A DNA stretch of 64,000 nucleotides. Origin: Parafrankia elaeagni. Its GTDB lineage: Bacteria > Actinomycetota > Actinomycetes > Frankiales > Frankiaceae. The stretch lies in contig NZ_KB893720.1 in NCBI RefSeq assembly GCF_000374165.1, positions 47,468 through 111,467 on the forward strand. Direction: 5' to 3'. Shown here one piece after another: positions 36,859 through 46,151 of this stretch. The position numbers were made by a program, and so were the translations under genes. A model generated the notes under the pieces. It was given only the letters and a program-made list of their open reading frames with translations, was not told where the DNA came from and searched no databases. Each line of letters starts with the position of its first letter. Position 1 is the stretch's first letter.

Positions 36859-37680
36859 TCAGTCCGGTATCCGTGCGCCCGGCACCGGCTCACGCCGGGT
36901 GCGGCCGCAGACGAGAACCATGGCCTCGTATCCCTCGCGCAGCAGCTCCGCCACGACGATGCGGTTGACCTTCAGATCCGTGGCCAGCCCGTCCAGGCTG
37001 TCCTGGATCTGCGTCATGTCCAGCGACACGGCCGGGAAGGCGACGTCACGGACGCGGTAGCCCTCCGACTTCTCCATGTACGCCATGGCGAACGGTGCGC
37101 CCGGCACGAGCGCGTTCAGGAAGCACTCCGACGCCCGGCGGAACTCGTCCTCCTTCTCCGAGATGGAGCAGGCGACGAAGAACATGGTCCCGATCTCCCA
37201 GCGGGCCCGATCCAGCTCGAAGACGCTGCCCTGGCTGACGGCAGCCCGCTCCGCCAGCAGGCGCCGCGGGTCCTCGACCGCTCCGTAGACGGGCTCCTGG
37301 CACAGGACGTCCCAGAACTCGTCCCAGGTCGCGCCGTAGGCCTTGATCTCCTTCTCCAACCAGGCCACATTGCACGCGCCGAAGTCGACCAGCGTTATCT
37401 GGTCACACCACGGCAGCATGGACAGGGCGGGGTAGAGATTGCTGCCGCTCCCCACATCCAGCCCGCTCAGCGGGCGCTCCGCCGCCGCCGCGGCGGCGAA
37501 GGTGGCGAAGTGGGCCCGGACACCCTCGAGAATCTGCCGGTCATCCGCACGCAGCGCGGAATAGTTGAGCTCGTAATAGACATCGGGGTCGAATCTGTCC
37601 CATTCACCCGCGGAGTTCGCCCTCCGCGGCTCGCCGGGTCCCACAGGTTCCATCGGTTTTACGTGCACATCTGCTCCCAC
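36859..37680 (-). CDS. SCO2525 family SAM-dependent methyltransferase
   Basis: A 273-residue class I methyltransferase. SAM motif I is LSGLDVGSGSNLYPAL, preceded by YYELNYSALRADDRQIL, typical of NNMT/PNMT-like enzymes; the acidic end of motif II is ITLVDFGACN. It is the first gene of the operon. Substrate unknown: members of this fold methylate small amines, but the pairing with a P-loop protein could mean a different target. A Met nine residues in is an alternative start. Confidence 0.8.
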   Translation of the reverse strand: MGADVHVKPMEPVGPGEPRRANSAGEWDRFDPDVYYELNYSALRADDRQILEGVRAHFATFAAAAAAERPLSGLDVGSGSNLYPALSMLPWCDQITLVDFGACNVAWLEKEIKAYGATWDEFWDVLCQEPVYGAVEDPRRLLAERAAVSQGSVFELDRARWEIGTMFFVACSISEKEDEFRRASECFLNALVPGAPFAMAYMEKSEGYRVRDVAFPAVSLDMTQIQDSLDGLATDLKVNRIVVAELLREGYEAMVLVCGRTRREPVPGARIPD

Positions 37681-37932
37681 TGAATGCGCGCGTCACTGTC
37701 TCGGGCCGGGCCGCGGTCGGGCCGGGCGGCTGGGGGCGATGGGTCGCGGGGCCGGCCGCGCGCGGAGAATCCCTGCGTGCGCGCGGCCACCGGGCCCGGG
37801 CGCACACAGGCGGCCGGGCGTGGGCGCGCTGCCAGGGCACGGCGCGGGCGCTCGAGGCCGCAGGCCGGATACGCGGCCGTCACCGCCACGAAGGGGCGCG
37901 TCCCACGGCGACGGTCGAGGCAGGAAGCGCCT

Positions 37933-37997
37933 GGAAGAGCTGGATGGACCGGAAGAGCTGGATGGACCGGAAGAGCTGGATGGACCGGAAGAGCTGG
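37933..37997. repeat. 18-base tandem repeat upstream of the SCO2525 operon
   Basis: GGAAGAGCTGGATGGACC is present in three identical copies (37933, 37951, 37969) plus an 11-base partial copy. It lies in the 350-base stretch between the methyltransferase start and the acetyltransferase stop. The rest of that stretch (37681-38032) shows no gene and no clear promoter. Confidence 0.85.
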
Positions 37998-38032
37998 CGT
38001 GCGGCCTGGCGGCCGCACTGCCCGAGCTCCGC

Positions 38033-38539
38033 TCAGTAGGCGGCAGCTCCTGACGAGCGCGGGCCGGCGGGTTCGGTGTGGGGCCAGGCCAGGTCGAACA
38101 GCAGCCGCGGTTCGCCGGGGCCGTAGTAGTCGTCCTCGGCACCGATCCGGGTAAAGCCCAACGACTCGTACAGAGCAATCGCGACCGTGTTGCGCGGCGC
38201 GACCGCCAGGCGCACCCGGCGCACTCCGCGGAGGCGCAGGCTGTCGAGGGTCTCCTCGGCCAGCAGGCGCCCCACCCCCTGACGCCGGTGCGACGTGTCC
38301 ACCCCGAGCGCCAGGAAGTGGGCTAGTTCGCGCTCGTCGTCCGAGCCACAGCGAACCGCAATCGAATAACCGACGAGCTCGCCGGACTCCTCCGCGACCA
38401 GGATCTCCCGCTGATGGACATCGAAGTACTGGCGAAGGACGAACCTGGGGTAGGCCAGCGGACCGAAGATCCTCTTGTCGATGTCGCTGAGCACAGGGAG
38501 GTCCTCCGCTCCTACCGACCTCACCTTGACCGCGTTCAC
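38033..38539 (-). CDS. RimI-like GNAT acetyltransferase
   Basis: A 168-residue protein begun at GTG 38539, preceded by GGGAGG; the open frame upstream is not used. GNAT motif A reads LGVDTSHRRQGVGRLLAEETLDSL and motif B NTVAIALYESLGFTRIG. This is the form seen in RimI-type N-alpha or lysine acetyltransferases. No partner gene is obvious. Confidence 0.85.
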   Translation of the reverse strand: MNAVKVRSVGAEDLPVLSDIDKRIFGPLAYPRFVLRQYFDVHQREILVAEESGELVGYSIAVRCGSDDERELAHFLALGVDTSHRRQGVGRLLAEETLDSLRLRGVRRVRLAVAPRNTVAIALYESLGFTRIGAEDDYYGPGEPRLLFDLAWPHTEPAGPRSSGAAAY

Positions 38540-39234
38540 GGCTCGCCCCTCCCGGCCTTTCCTGCTGGCATGTCGACATACCGGTCCGCGGGAGACAGAC
38601 ATGCGATCCCGCCATCCCGGAGCGACCTGCACGCCGCCGGGGGCACCCGGCACTCCCGCGACTTTCCGGCATTCGGTACGCCACACCGCGGGGCCGGGCC
38701 GCGCCTCGAAGAGTACCGCGCGGACCAGGGCACGACTCGGCCGGCACGTGGATGCCTGGCAAGGGAGCAACCGGGTACAGCGGCATGCCTCCAGGATGCC
38801 TCAGCAGAAACTCATAATCCGTAAAACGGATGACTCGCGGACGACACATTTTGACCCAAGACCTGGATGGAACATCTGTCGACAAGCAACAAATCGCACA
38901 TCCAGACAAATGTCGGCGCGCCCTCGCGACGACGCACCGACCCGACAGTCCACGCACAAGGTAGTAATCCGGCTTTGCCGCCGCAAGGTGCGAGCCACGA
39001 GCCCCTGCGCCTGGTGTCAGGCTTCCCGTCGGGACCCCGACACCGGAGCTGGCGCCGCCCACCGCCCGTCACGGGCAGCAGGAGTTCCACCTCGCGGAAC
39101 ACGGGTCCCCACACAGCAGAAGGCCGCCACCCCAGGGGAACCTGGGGTGGCGGCCTGCGTCCTGCTCCGGCCCTGCCGGGCCCGTCAGCCTGGGCCGTCA
39201 GCCGCGAATTCCGGACACCGGGACCGCCTGCCGC
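38540..39234. other. Gene-free stretch with terminator at its left end
   Basis: About 700 bases without a convincing gene: ORFs here are short, low in family-like content and disagree with neighbouring codon use. The perfect-stem hairpin at 39121-39156 is the only clear element. The 38800-38950 part is noticeably less GC-rich. Confidence 0.55.
39121..39156. terminator. 16-bp perfect-stem terminator downstream of glsB-like gene
   Basis: AGGCCGCCACCCCAGG (39121-39136) pairs fully with 39141-39156 around GGAA, a stable tetraloop. It lies about 80 bases after the end of the minus-strand GlsB-like gene. There is no T-run, as is usual in such GC-rich genomes. Confidence 0.75.
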
Positions 39235-39543
39235 CTACCGGCGGGCGTACCGGCGGCTGCGGTGGTGGTTCCGGGAGACGCCACGGCCGTTGATCGAGCG
39301 CCACACGGCGAGCACGATGATCGCGCCGATGATGGAGCCGATGACACCGGACGGCTGCAGAGCGCCCTCACCCAGATCCTTGCCGAAGAGAACATAGCCG
39401 AGGAAACCACCGACAAAGGAGCCGACGATTCCGACACCGATCGTGCCGAGAATGCCGATCGGGTCCGGGCCCGGGAGAACCAGCCGTGCGACGGCGCCGG
39501 CAATCAGACCGAGCAGGATCATGACGACGATGAACGTGAGCAT
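39235..39543 (-). CDS. GlsB/YeaQ/YmgE family stress membrane protein
   Basis: A 102-residue protein starting MLTFIVVMILLG at 39543, with AAGGGAG upstream. Three hydrophobic helices are seen (about 2-22, 28-50, 58-80) with glycine-rich packing (GIVGSFVGGFLGYVL, GVIGSIIGAIIVLAVW), followed by a basic tail (RSRRYARR). This is the transglycosylase-associated/GlsB family linked to envelope stress. A standalone gene. Confidence 0.85.
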   Translation of the reverse strand: MLTFIVVMILLGLIAGAVARLVLPGPDPIGILGTIGVGIVGSFVGGFLGYVLFGKDLGEGALQPSGVIGSIIGAIIVLAVWRSINGRGVSRNHHRSRRYARR

Positions 39544-39698
39544 CTGTGGCTCTCCCTTACCGAGATGTTCGCTCACCTCGAGCGACTGGTTGCTTTGTCC
39601 CCGGGTCGTCCACCTGTAAACACTTCATCCTGCAAGGTGCTGGTTGGCCCTTTTGTGACGACGCGCGGCGCGCTGCTCCGCGTTACTGCGCGCTACCG

Positions 39699-40406
39699 TT
39701 ACCGCGCGTTGCGCGCGGCCTTCCTCCGCCGGGTGACCCGCCGGAGGAAGAGGAGTGCCGCGGCACCGAACACGGCGCCACCGGTCGCACCCGGATGCCG
39801 CCGGGCCTGCTGACCCGCCGACCGCGCAGCCTTGCCACCGGAGGCAGCCGTCCGCTCGGCGGCGGCCGCCACCTGTGGGTGCTGATCGAGCTGCTCACGG
39901 ACGGTGCCGACGGCACGGTTCCTGGCCTCGACGGTGCGCCCGGCCGCGGACGCGAGGGCCGGGGTCTGGGCCACCTTGTCCCGGACCACCTCGGCGGCCT
40001 TCCCGGCGGCGTCACGCGTCTTCTCCGTGGCGGCTGCCACATGCGGGGCGAGTCCGGAGGTCACCTCGTTGAAACGGGCGCGAAGATCGGCGTTGGCAGC
40101 GCCGTCACCGGAGGCACCATCGCCGGAAACGGTGTCGTCCGAGCCAGCGGTGCCTCCGGAAGCCGCACCGGCGACCGGGGCGACCCGGTCGGCTGCCCCG
40201 GCTGCCCCGGCGGAGCCGCCGGCTGCGGCGTCCGCCGCGGCCGCGGTGGGAACGGGGCGGGCGGCGGGGTCCACCACCGGCGGGACGTGGTGCGCGGGGC
40301 CCGAGGCCGCTCCGGCGGCGGCCGGGCCCCCGAGATCGGGCGCTGGGGCGGAGGCGGGGGGCGATGCGGTCGGCTCGGTGTGGCGGGTACTCATGCCCTC
40401 GGTCAT
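39699..40406 (-). CDS. Ala/Pro-rich protein with single membrane helix
   Basis: A 235-residue protein. Residues 1-105 are low-complexity Ala/Gly/Pro/Ser; about 110-200 are Ala-rich amphipathic helix (ATEKTRDAAGKAAEVVRDKVAQ and similar), and near 205-222 comes a short hydrophobic stretch (GGAVFGAAALLFL) before a basic end (RRVTRRRKAARN). The pattern resembles DUF3618/YtxH-like stress proteins. Start codon uncertain: the track frame opens at MTEGMST with a second Met. Confidence 0.55.
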   Translation of the reverse strand: MTEGMSTRHTEPTASPPASAPAPDLGGPAAAGAASGPAHHVPPVVDPAARPVPTAAAADAAAGGSAGAAGAADRVAPVAGAASGGTAGSDDTVSGDGASGDGAANADLRARFNEVTSGLAPHVAAATEKTRDAAGKAAEVVRDKVAQTPALASAAGRTVEARNRAVGTVREQLDQHPQVAAAAERTAASGGKAARSAGQQARRHPGATGGAVFGAAALLFLRRVTRRRKAARNAR

Positions 40407-40706
40407 CTCGTTGTCCTCCTCGGCGGTTCTGCGAGTCTCGCGTGCGGTGAACCGATGACGAATCCGGGGTTGCTCACACGCGTCCGTTGGCCGAATACCC
40501 GCCTATGCCAGGGATAACCGACCTGTCCGCGTATCGGGGCGTGGTCTGGCACATAGGCCGCCGCGCACACGGATGCGCGCATCGGCTCGACGGCCGACAT
40601 CTGCCGCGTACGTCTCATGTCCCGCCGGGCCGGCGAGCGGGCCTACCGGGTCGGCTAGCGTGCTGTCCACGGCTCCGCCGCGCGTGTCGCGTCCAGGAGG
40701 TGGCTG
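40407..40706. other. Gene-free stretch before the amidase gene
   Basis: About 300 bases between divergent genes. No ORF that fits; the AGGAGG at 40695-40700 is the ribosome-binding site of the amidase. Promoters for both sides probably lie here but I could not define them. Confidence 0.4.
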
Positions 40707-42167
40707 ATGTCGGGTACCGCGGATGTGTGGACGGACGGCTACCAGCTCGACGGCCTGCCCGGCCTGCGGGAGCTCGCCGGCAGGCTGGCCTCGGGGGAGG
40801 TCGGGTCACGCGAGCTCGTCGCGGCCAGCCTCGACCGCGCGCAGGCGACCGCCACGACGCTCAACGCCTTCCGGGTCCTGCGTACCGAGCAGGCTCTCGC
40901 CGAGGCCGACGAGGCCGACCGCCGGCTGGCCGCCGGGGAGCGGCTGCCGCTGCTGGGAGTCCCGGTGGCGATCAAGGATGACACGGACATCGCCGGCCTG
41001 CCGACCGCGTTCGGTGCCGCCGGCGACTTCCCGCCCGCCGCCGAGGACTGCGAGATGGTCCGCCGGCTGCGGGCCGCGGGCGCCGTCATCGTGGGGAAGA
41101 CGAACACTCCCGAGTTCGGGCAGTGGCCCTTCACCGAGGGTCCGGCGTTCGGCGCCACCCGCAATCCGTGGAACCTCGACTACTCTCCGGGCGGCTCGTC
41201 CGGCGGCGCGGCGGCGGCGGTCGCCGCCGGGCTGGTGCCCGCCGCGATCGGCTCTGACGGCGCCGGCTCGGTCCGCATTCCCGCCGCCTGGACCCATCTT
41301 GTCGGCATCAAGCCCCAGCGCGGGCGGATCTCGAGTGCGCCGGTTCCCGAGCAGTTCAACGGGCTCACGACGTTCGGGCCGCTCACCCGCACCGTCGCCG
41401 ACGGCGCGCTGTTGCTGGATCTGCTGAGCGGCAGTCTCCCGGTGGACCGGGACCGCCCGTCGCCGCCGGTGGAGCCGTTCGCCCGGGCGGCGGAGCGGCC
41501 ACCGCCACGGCTGCGGATCGGCCTGTCGCTGCGGATCCCCTACAGCGGGATGCCCGCCGCCCTCGATCCGGCCGTCCGCGCCGCGGTGGAGCGCCTCGCC
41601 GAGGTACTGGCCGGGCTGGGCCACGAGGTGGTGCCCGCCGACCCGTTCTACGGCCTGCTCGGGCTGCTGTTCCTCCCCCGGTCGATGGACGGCATCCGGG
41701 ACTGGTCCCGCCGGGTGCCCGATCCCGGTCTCCTCGACGCGCGGACGTTGGCGAACGCCCGTACCGGCCGGGCGCTGCGGCCGCTGCTCCGCCCGAGCCG
41801 GGCGGCGGAGGCGGTGGCGCGGGCCGGCATCGGACGCCTGTTCCGGACGGTGGACGTCCTGCTCGCGCCGTCGACGGCCGTGCCGCCGCCGCGGGTCGGG
41901 GAGCTGAACCGGCCGACGAACTGGGAGACCGACCAGGCGATCGTCGCCGCCTGCCCGTACACCTGGCCGTGGAACGTGCTCGGCTGGCCGTCGGTGAACG
42001 TCCCCGCGGGGCTCACGCCGGCGGGACTGCCGGTGGGCGCGCAGCTGATGGGCCCGGCCGGCTACGAAGGGACACTGATCTCCCTCGCCGCGGAACTGGA
42101 GGACGTCGAAAAGTGGTACACCCGTTACCCAGGACGTCTGGAGACGTCCGCCGTGCGGCCGATGTGA
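40707..42167 (+). CDS. Amidase-signature family hydrolase
   Basis: A 486-residue enzyme. The Ser-Ser-Lys triad can be placed: Lys90 (VAIKDD), the cis-Ser in GGSSGG near 164-165, and the nucleophile Ser188 in GSDGAGSVR. Gene start ATG 40707 with AGGAGG seven bases upstream. Amidase-signature enzymes cleave small amides, including indoleacetamide and other aromatic amides; the exact substrate is unclear. C-terminal [22 protein letters not shown] also fits. Confidence 0.9.
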   Translation: MSGTADVWTDGYQLDGLPGLRELAGRLASGEVGSRELVAASLDRAQATATTLNAFRVLRTEQALAEADEADRRLAAGERLPLLGVPVAIKDDTDIAGLPTAFGAAGDFPPAAEDCEMVRRLRAAGAVIVGKTNTPEFGQWPFTEGPAFGATRNPWNLDYSPGGSSGGAAAAVAAGLVPAAIGSDGAGSVRIPAAWTHLVGIKPQRGRISSAPVPEQFNGLTTFGPLTRTVADGALLLDLLSGSLPVDRDRPSPPVEPFARAAERPPPRLRIGLSLRIPYSGMPAALDPAVRAAVERLAEVLAGLGHEVVPADPFYGLLGLLFLPRSMDGIRDWSRRVPDPGLLDARTLANARTGRALRPLLRPSRAAEAVARAGIGRLFRTVDVLLAPSTAVPPPRVGELNRPTNWETDQAIVAACPYTWPWNVLGWPSVNVPAGLTPAGLPVGAQLMGPAGYEGTLISLAAELEDVEKWYTRYPGRLETSAVRPM

Positions 42168-42210
42168 CAGTCCCCCGCTGACAAAAGCGTTTCTCTCGGG
42201 ACAATGGCAC

Positions 42211-43335
42211 ATGCTCACCACCGTGGTTGACCGGGTTCGAGGCTTCTGGGAGCCCCTGGCCGCCGGCCTGCTGGTCCTCGCCGCCGCGATCGTGGTGGGT
42301 GCGTCCACCACGCTGTCCACGGCCGGCTACTTCGGCCTCGGGGCCTTGGTGGCGGCAGTCGCCTGCCCGGTGGGGGTGACCCTGGCTGTGGGGCTGTTCA
42401 GCGAGGTCGTGGCGGTCACCTCAGGCCTGTGGGACCACCGGTTCGGCAACGGCCAGCACATCGCCGCGTGCGTGCTTGTCGCGGCACAGGCGACGGTGGC
42501 GGTGTACATCGCGGTCCACCGGACGAGGCGGAACTCGGAGCTGCGGCAGGTCCGCGCCGTCGCCGAGGTCGCCCAGCGGGCTCTGCTCCCGGAGATCCCC
42601 GGCCGGCTGCACGGCGCCGGGTTCGCCGCGCGCTACCTCTCCGCCGCCCGGGAGGCCTCGGTCGGCGGCGATCTCTACGAGGTCGTCGCGACCCAGCACT
42701 CGATCCGCGTCATCATCGGTGACGTCCGTGGCAAGGGGCTGCCCGCCGTGCGGCTGGCGACCGTGGTGCTCGGCGCCTTCCGTGAGGCAGCCTGCACCTG
42801 GCTCGACCAGGAGCAGGTCGCGGCGGCGTGCGCGCGTTCGGTCAGCCGCGAGGCGGACCCCGAGGACTTCGTGACCGCCCTGCTGCTCGACATCCACCCG
42901 GACGGCCGGCTCAGCCTCTGCTCCGCCGGCCATCACCCTCCACTGCTCGTCGGGCCCACGAACACAGCCGCGCTGACCTGCCCGTTCTCTCCACCGCTGG
43001 GCCTCGGCGACCGCTTCGCCACGACCACCGCGGGCTGGGACGTCGGCGACCGCCTGCTGCTGTTCACCGACGGGCTGATCGAGGCCCGTGACGGTGACCG
43101 GGCCTTCTTCCAGCTCGAACGGCACGTGGACCTGCTGCGAGGGGTGTCCCCGGACGTCGCGCTCGACCAACTGACCAGCGCCCTTGCCGGGCACGTCGGC
43201 GGCAACCTGCACGACGACCTCGCGCTGCTCCTCGTCGAGCGCCTGGCAACGGGCTCGTCCGCCGAGGCTTCGCCCGCCAGCGCCTCGGGACTCGCGGCCG
43301 GGCAGCCGGGACGGCCGCTGACCGACGCTCTCTGA
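42211..43335 (+). CDS. SpoIIE/PP2C-type phosphatase with membrane segments
   Basis: A 374-residue protein. N-terminal hydrophobic segments lie at about 16-32 and 38-62 and at 85-103, giving a membrane sensor-like part, followed by a SpoIIE phosphatase domain from about 115. Key motifs: VGGDLYEVV, VIIGDVRGKGLPAVRLA, LLFTDGLIEARDG and the final NLHDDLALLLV with metal-binding Asp residues. It likely controls anti-sigma or anti-anti-sigma phosphorylation. The gene is 43 bases after the amidase. Confidence 0.9.
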   Translation: MLTTVVDRVRGFWEPLAAGLLVLAAAIVVGASTTLSTAGYFGLGALVAAVACPVGVTLAVGLFSEVVAVTSGLWDHRFGNGQHIAACVLVAAQATVAVYIAVHRTRRNSELRQVRAVAEVAQRALLPEIPGRLHGAGFAARYLSAAREASVGGDLYEVVATQHSIRVIIGDVRGKGLPAVRLATVVLGAFREAACTWLDQEQVAAACARSVSREADPEDFVTALLLDIHPDGRLSLCSAGHHPPLLVGPTNTAALTCPFSPPLGLGDRFATTTAGWDVGDRLLLFTDGLIEARDGDRAFFQLERHVDLLRGVSPDVALDQLTSALAGHVGGNLHDDLALLLVERLATGSSAEASPASASGLAAGQPGRPLTDAL

Positions 43336-43512
43336 CCGAGGCTCCCGACCCGCCTCCTGCTCGGAGGCCGCCGACGGGCCTCGCTGAGCTGCCGCGGGCG
43401 GCAGCGTGCCACCCGGCGACACCCTCCACACCCGGTACGTCACCTGGCGTGATCGCTTGCTGAGTCGCAGACTCAGGGCGACACCGGAGGCAGCCGGGAG
43501 GAGGAACCACCC

Positions 43513-44910
43513 ATGGCCCTGCATGGCCGGGTTCGCGGCGAACGTGGCGACCAGAACGTCGCGGTGCGCCCACACCTGTCGGCCCTGGACGAGGACACCT
43601 CGGTGCCCCGGTACCGGATACCGCGTTCGTCGATGTCGTCGGAGGCCGCCTACCAGATCGTGCACGACGAGCTGATGCTGGACGGGAACGCCCGGCTGAA
43701 CCTGGCGACATTCGTGACCACCTGGATGGACGAGCACGCGGACAGGCTGATGGCCGAGTGCGCCGCGAAGAACATGATCGACAAGGACGAGTACCCGCAG
43801 ACCGCCCAGCTGGAGTCCCGGTGCGTCAACATGCTCGCGGACCTGTGGAACGCCCCGGACGCCGCGAACACGATCGGATGCTCCACGACCGGCTCGTCCG
43901 AGGCCTGCATGCTGGCCGGTCTCGCCCTCCTGCGCCGGTGGCGGGACCGTGCCGCCCGGCCACCGCGCGCCGAGCCGGCGCCGAACATCGTCATGGGGGC
44001 GAACGTCCAGGTCTGCTGGGAGAAGTTCGCCCGCTACTGGGACGTCGAGCCGCGGCTGGTCCCGCTCGCCCCCGGGCGGACCCACCTGACCCCGGGGGAG
44101 GCGGTCGCTCACTGCGACGAGAACACGATCGGCGTCGTCGCCGTTCTGGGATCGACCTTCGACGGGACCTACGAACCGGTCGAGCAGATCGCCTCCGCGC
44201 TCGACCAGCTGGCCGCGACGGGCGGGCCCGACGTCCCCGTGCACGTCGACGCCGCTTCCGGAGGCTTCATCGCCCCGTTCTGCGACCCAGCCCTGCGCTG
44301 GGACTTCCGGCTCGACCGCGTGGTCTCCATCAACGCCTCCGGGCACAAGTACGGGCTGGTGTACCCGAGCGTCGGCTGGGTGGTGTGGCGGGACACCGAG
44401 CACCTCCCGGCCGATCTGGTGTTCGACGTCGACTATCTCGGCGGCACGATGCCGACCTTCGCCCTCAACTTCTCCCGGCCCGGAGCACAGGTCGTCGCCC
44501 AGTACTACTCGCTGCTGCGGCTCGGTCGCGCGGGCTACCAGCTCGCCGCCCGCACGTGCCGTGACAATGCGCGATGGCTGGCCGACGAGATCTCGAAACT
44601 CGGACCCTTCGAACTGATCTCGGACGGCTCCGGGATCCCGGCGTTCGCGTTCACGATGAGGGACGGGACGGACTTCAGCGTCTTCGACGTCTCGGAGGCG
44701 CTGCGCACCCGCGGCTGGCTGGTTCCGGCCTATCACTTCCCGCCCGCTCTGACGGATCTCGCCGTGCTGCGGATCGTTGTACGGGCGGAATTCAGCCGCG
44801 ATCTCGCACATCTGCTCCTGGACGATCTGCGACGGGTCGTCTGCCGACTGACCGATCAGCGGGCCGGGAGGTGGCCGGACGACGGGAGCCGCGCGTCGTT
44901 CCACCACTGA
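43513..44910 (+). CDS. gadB: Glutamate decarboxylase
   Basis: A 465-residue PLP enzyme that makes 4-aminobutyrate and consumes a proton. STTGSSEACMLAGLALLRRW, HVDAASGGFIAPF and the PLP lysine region SINASGHKYGLVYPSVGW are all standard for the GadA/GadB family. The ATG at 43513 follows GGAGGAGG. The C-terminal end is normal. Role probably in acid stress or GABA metabolism; no transporter is next to it. Confidence 0.95.
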   Translation: MALHGRVRGERGDQNVAVRPHLSALDEDTSVPRYRIPRSSMSSEAAYQIVHDELMLDGNARLNLATFVTTWMDEHADRLMAECAAKNMIDKDEYPQTAQLESRCVNMLADLWNAPDAANTIGCSTTGSSEACMLAGLALLRRWRDRAARPPRAEPAPNIVMGANVQVCWEKFARYWDVEPRLVPLAPGRTHLTPGEAVAHCDENTIGVVAVLGSTFDGTYEPVEQIASALDQLAATGGPDVPVHVDAASGGFIAPFCDPALRWDFRLDRVVSINASGHKYGLVYPSVGWVVWRDTEHLPADLVFDVDYLGGTMPTFALNFSRPGAQVVAQYYSLLRLGRAGYQLAARTCRDNARWLADEISKLGPFELISDGSGIPAFAFTMRDGTDFSVFDVSEALRTRGWLVPAYHFPPALTDLAVLRIVVRAEFSRDLAHLLLDDLRRVVCRLTDQRAGRWPDDGSRASFHH

Positions 44911-45530
44911 ACAACTCCAGAAGGACGACCATCGACCATCGCCGGCCGGAAGGAGGTGTCCATGCCCAGCCGTCCACGCCGGCCGCCACCGGCCCACCGG
45001 CCCACCGGCGTCCCGCGGCGCGCGGCCGGCCCGGGTCCGGCATGGGCCCACACCGGCACGGCCACCGGGCCGGTGTGGGCCCATGCCGAAGGGGGCACGA
45101 CGGGCCCCGCCCCGAGCGCCTCTTACCGACGCCGCTGTCGCTATCAGGACGCCCGCGACATGTTCCGGCCTTCAGGAAATTCTTCGTAGAATGAGAGCCA
45201 ATAGACAGGGAAAACCCAGGCCGTTCGACAGGCACCGGCAGCGGCATGCGGCCCGTCCGGAGCATTCCGCCGATCACGGCGGCCGGCCGGCGCCGGCCGG
45301 GGCGAAGGCCCCGCGGCGCCCGGGCCACCCAGCACCTACGGGTGGCCAGGGCGGCGTTGCTCCGGTCACACAGGCTCTGTGGCAGCGAAGAGATCGTGGC
45401 GTTACCCGAACGCACCAATGGGCAAGCTGTATTGTCGCAAACACTTAGCGTGACGCGGCGAACCTCACCATGACGACCGCCGCGAAACTAGGCATTGTTG
45501 GAGTTAAGCGAAATCGAGAAAGGTGATGCA
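44911..45530. other. Gene-free stretch with a large perfect hairpin
   Basis: About 600 bases between gadB and a small gene. ORFs through it are Pro/Arg/Ala shadows. The 19-base inverted repeat at 45038-45088 dominates. From 45400 the sequence is less GC-rich and holds the probable promoter of the next gene. Confidence 0.5.
45038..45088. terminator. 19-bp perfect inverted repeat after gadB
   Basis: Arm 45038-45056 (CGGCATGGGCCCACACCGG) is the exact complement of 45070-45088, with a 13-base loop. It begins 128 bases after the gadB stop. It may be a terminator, or an element of another kind because its arms contain the inner palindrome TGGGCCCA. Confidence 0.6.
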
Positions 45531-45836
45531 ATGCATTCTGTGACCTCTCCCACGGGCCCCCTCCAGGCGAAGAGCAGGTTAACCGGGGACGTCCCGCGCC
45601 AGCCTCAACGCAGGTACCGGGACAAGCTGACCCGCGCCGACCGCACCGTCCTCGCCGTCCGCGAGGCCCTCGCCCGGGCCGACCGGCCGGTGCGCGCACG
45701 AGTCCTCGCGCTGGACCTGGGTCTGCCCCCCGCCGAGGTCACCGCCGGTCTGCGCCGACTCCAGGACCTCGGCGCCGCCTCCTCGCACGCCCGCCGTTGG
45801 GTTGCCGTCGACACCTCGTCCGCACCCACCCCCTGA
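45531..45836 (+). CDS. Small winged-helix-like protein
   Basis: A 101-residue protein. The ATG at 45531 is chosen over earlier TTG because GAGAAAGGTG lies six bases before it. Residues about 30-90 resemble a winged helix (TRADRTVLAVREALARADRPVRARVLALDLGLPPAEVTAGLRRLQDLG, in parts: VRARVLALDLGLP, VTAGLRRLQDLGAAS). It could bind DNA, but no target is indicated. The start of the protein is polar and unstructured. Confidence 0.65.
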   Translation: MHSVTSPTGPLQAKSRLTGDVPRQPQRRYRDKLTRADRTVLAVREALARADRPVRARVLALDLGLPPAEVTAGLRRLQDLGAASSHARRWVAVDTSSAPTP

Positions 45837-45965
45837 CGGCGACGGGCCCACGATCAGTGGGTCGTGGTACTCCGCATCCGCGGTGGCCGTAGTCGCAGTA
45901 CCCCGCAGTACGCAGTCCGCAGTGCGGCAGCGCCGCCCACCCGGGCTGGCGCGGCAACCGTGCCA

Positions 45966-46010
45966 CGAACCGTGCTGTGACGAACCGTGCTGTGACGAAC
46001 CGTGCCGTGA
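45966..46010. repeat. 15-base direct repeat, three copies
   Basis: CGAACCGTGCTGTGA occurs at 45966, 45981 and, with one change, 45996. It lies between the convergent small winged-helix gene and the aldehyde dehydrogenase gene. The rest of 45837-46151 holds no gene that I can see. Confidence 0.85.
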
Positions 46011-46151
46011 CGTCGTCACGACCGGTCACGCGGCACGTCCGCACCCCGCGCCTCGACATGCGGCGCGTCACCACCCTGGGACCAGCGCCTGCCCGGGGGC
46101 CCTTACAGCAGCCCCGAGGCAGGCGGGTCCCAGCCGTGCGCCGGCCGCCGG

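Noticed and set aside
44956-45189. Small plus-strand ORF through the hairpin after gadB
   Set aside because: The frame crosses both arms of the 19-base inverted repeat and has Pro/Arg/Ala composition; an artefact of GC content.
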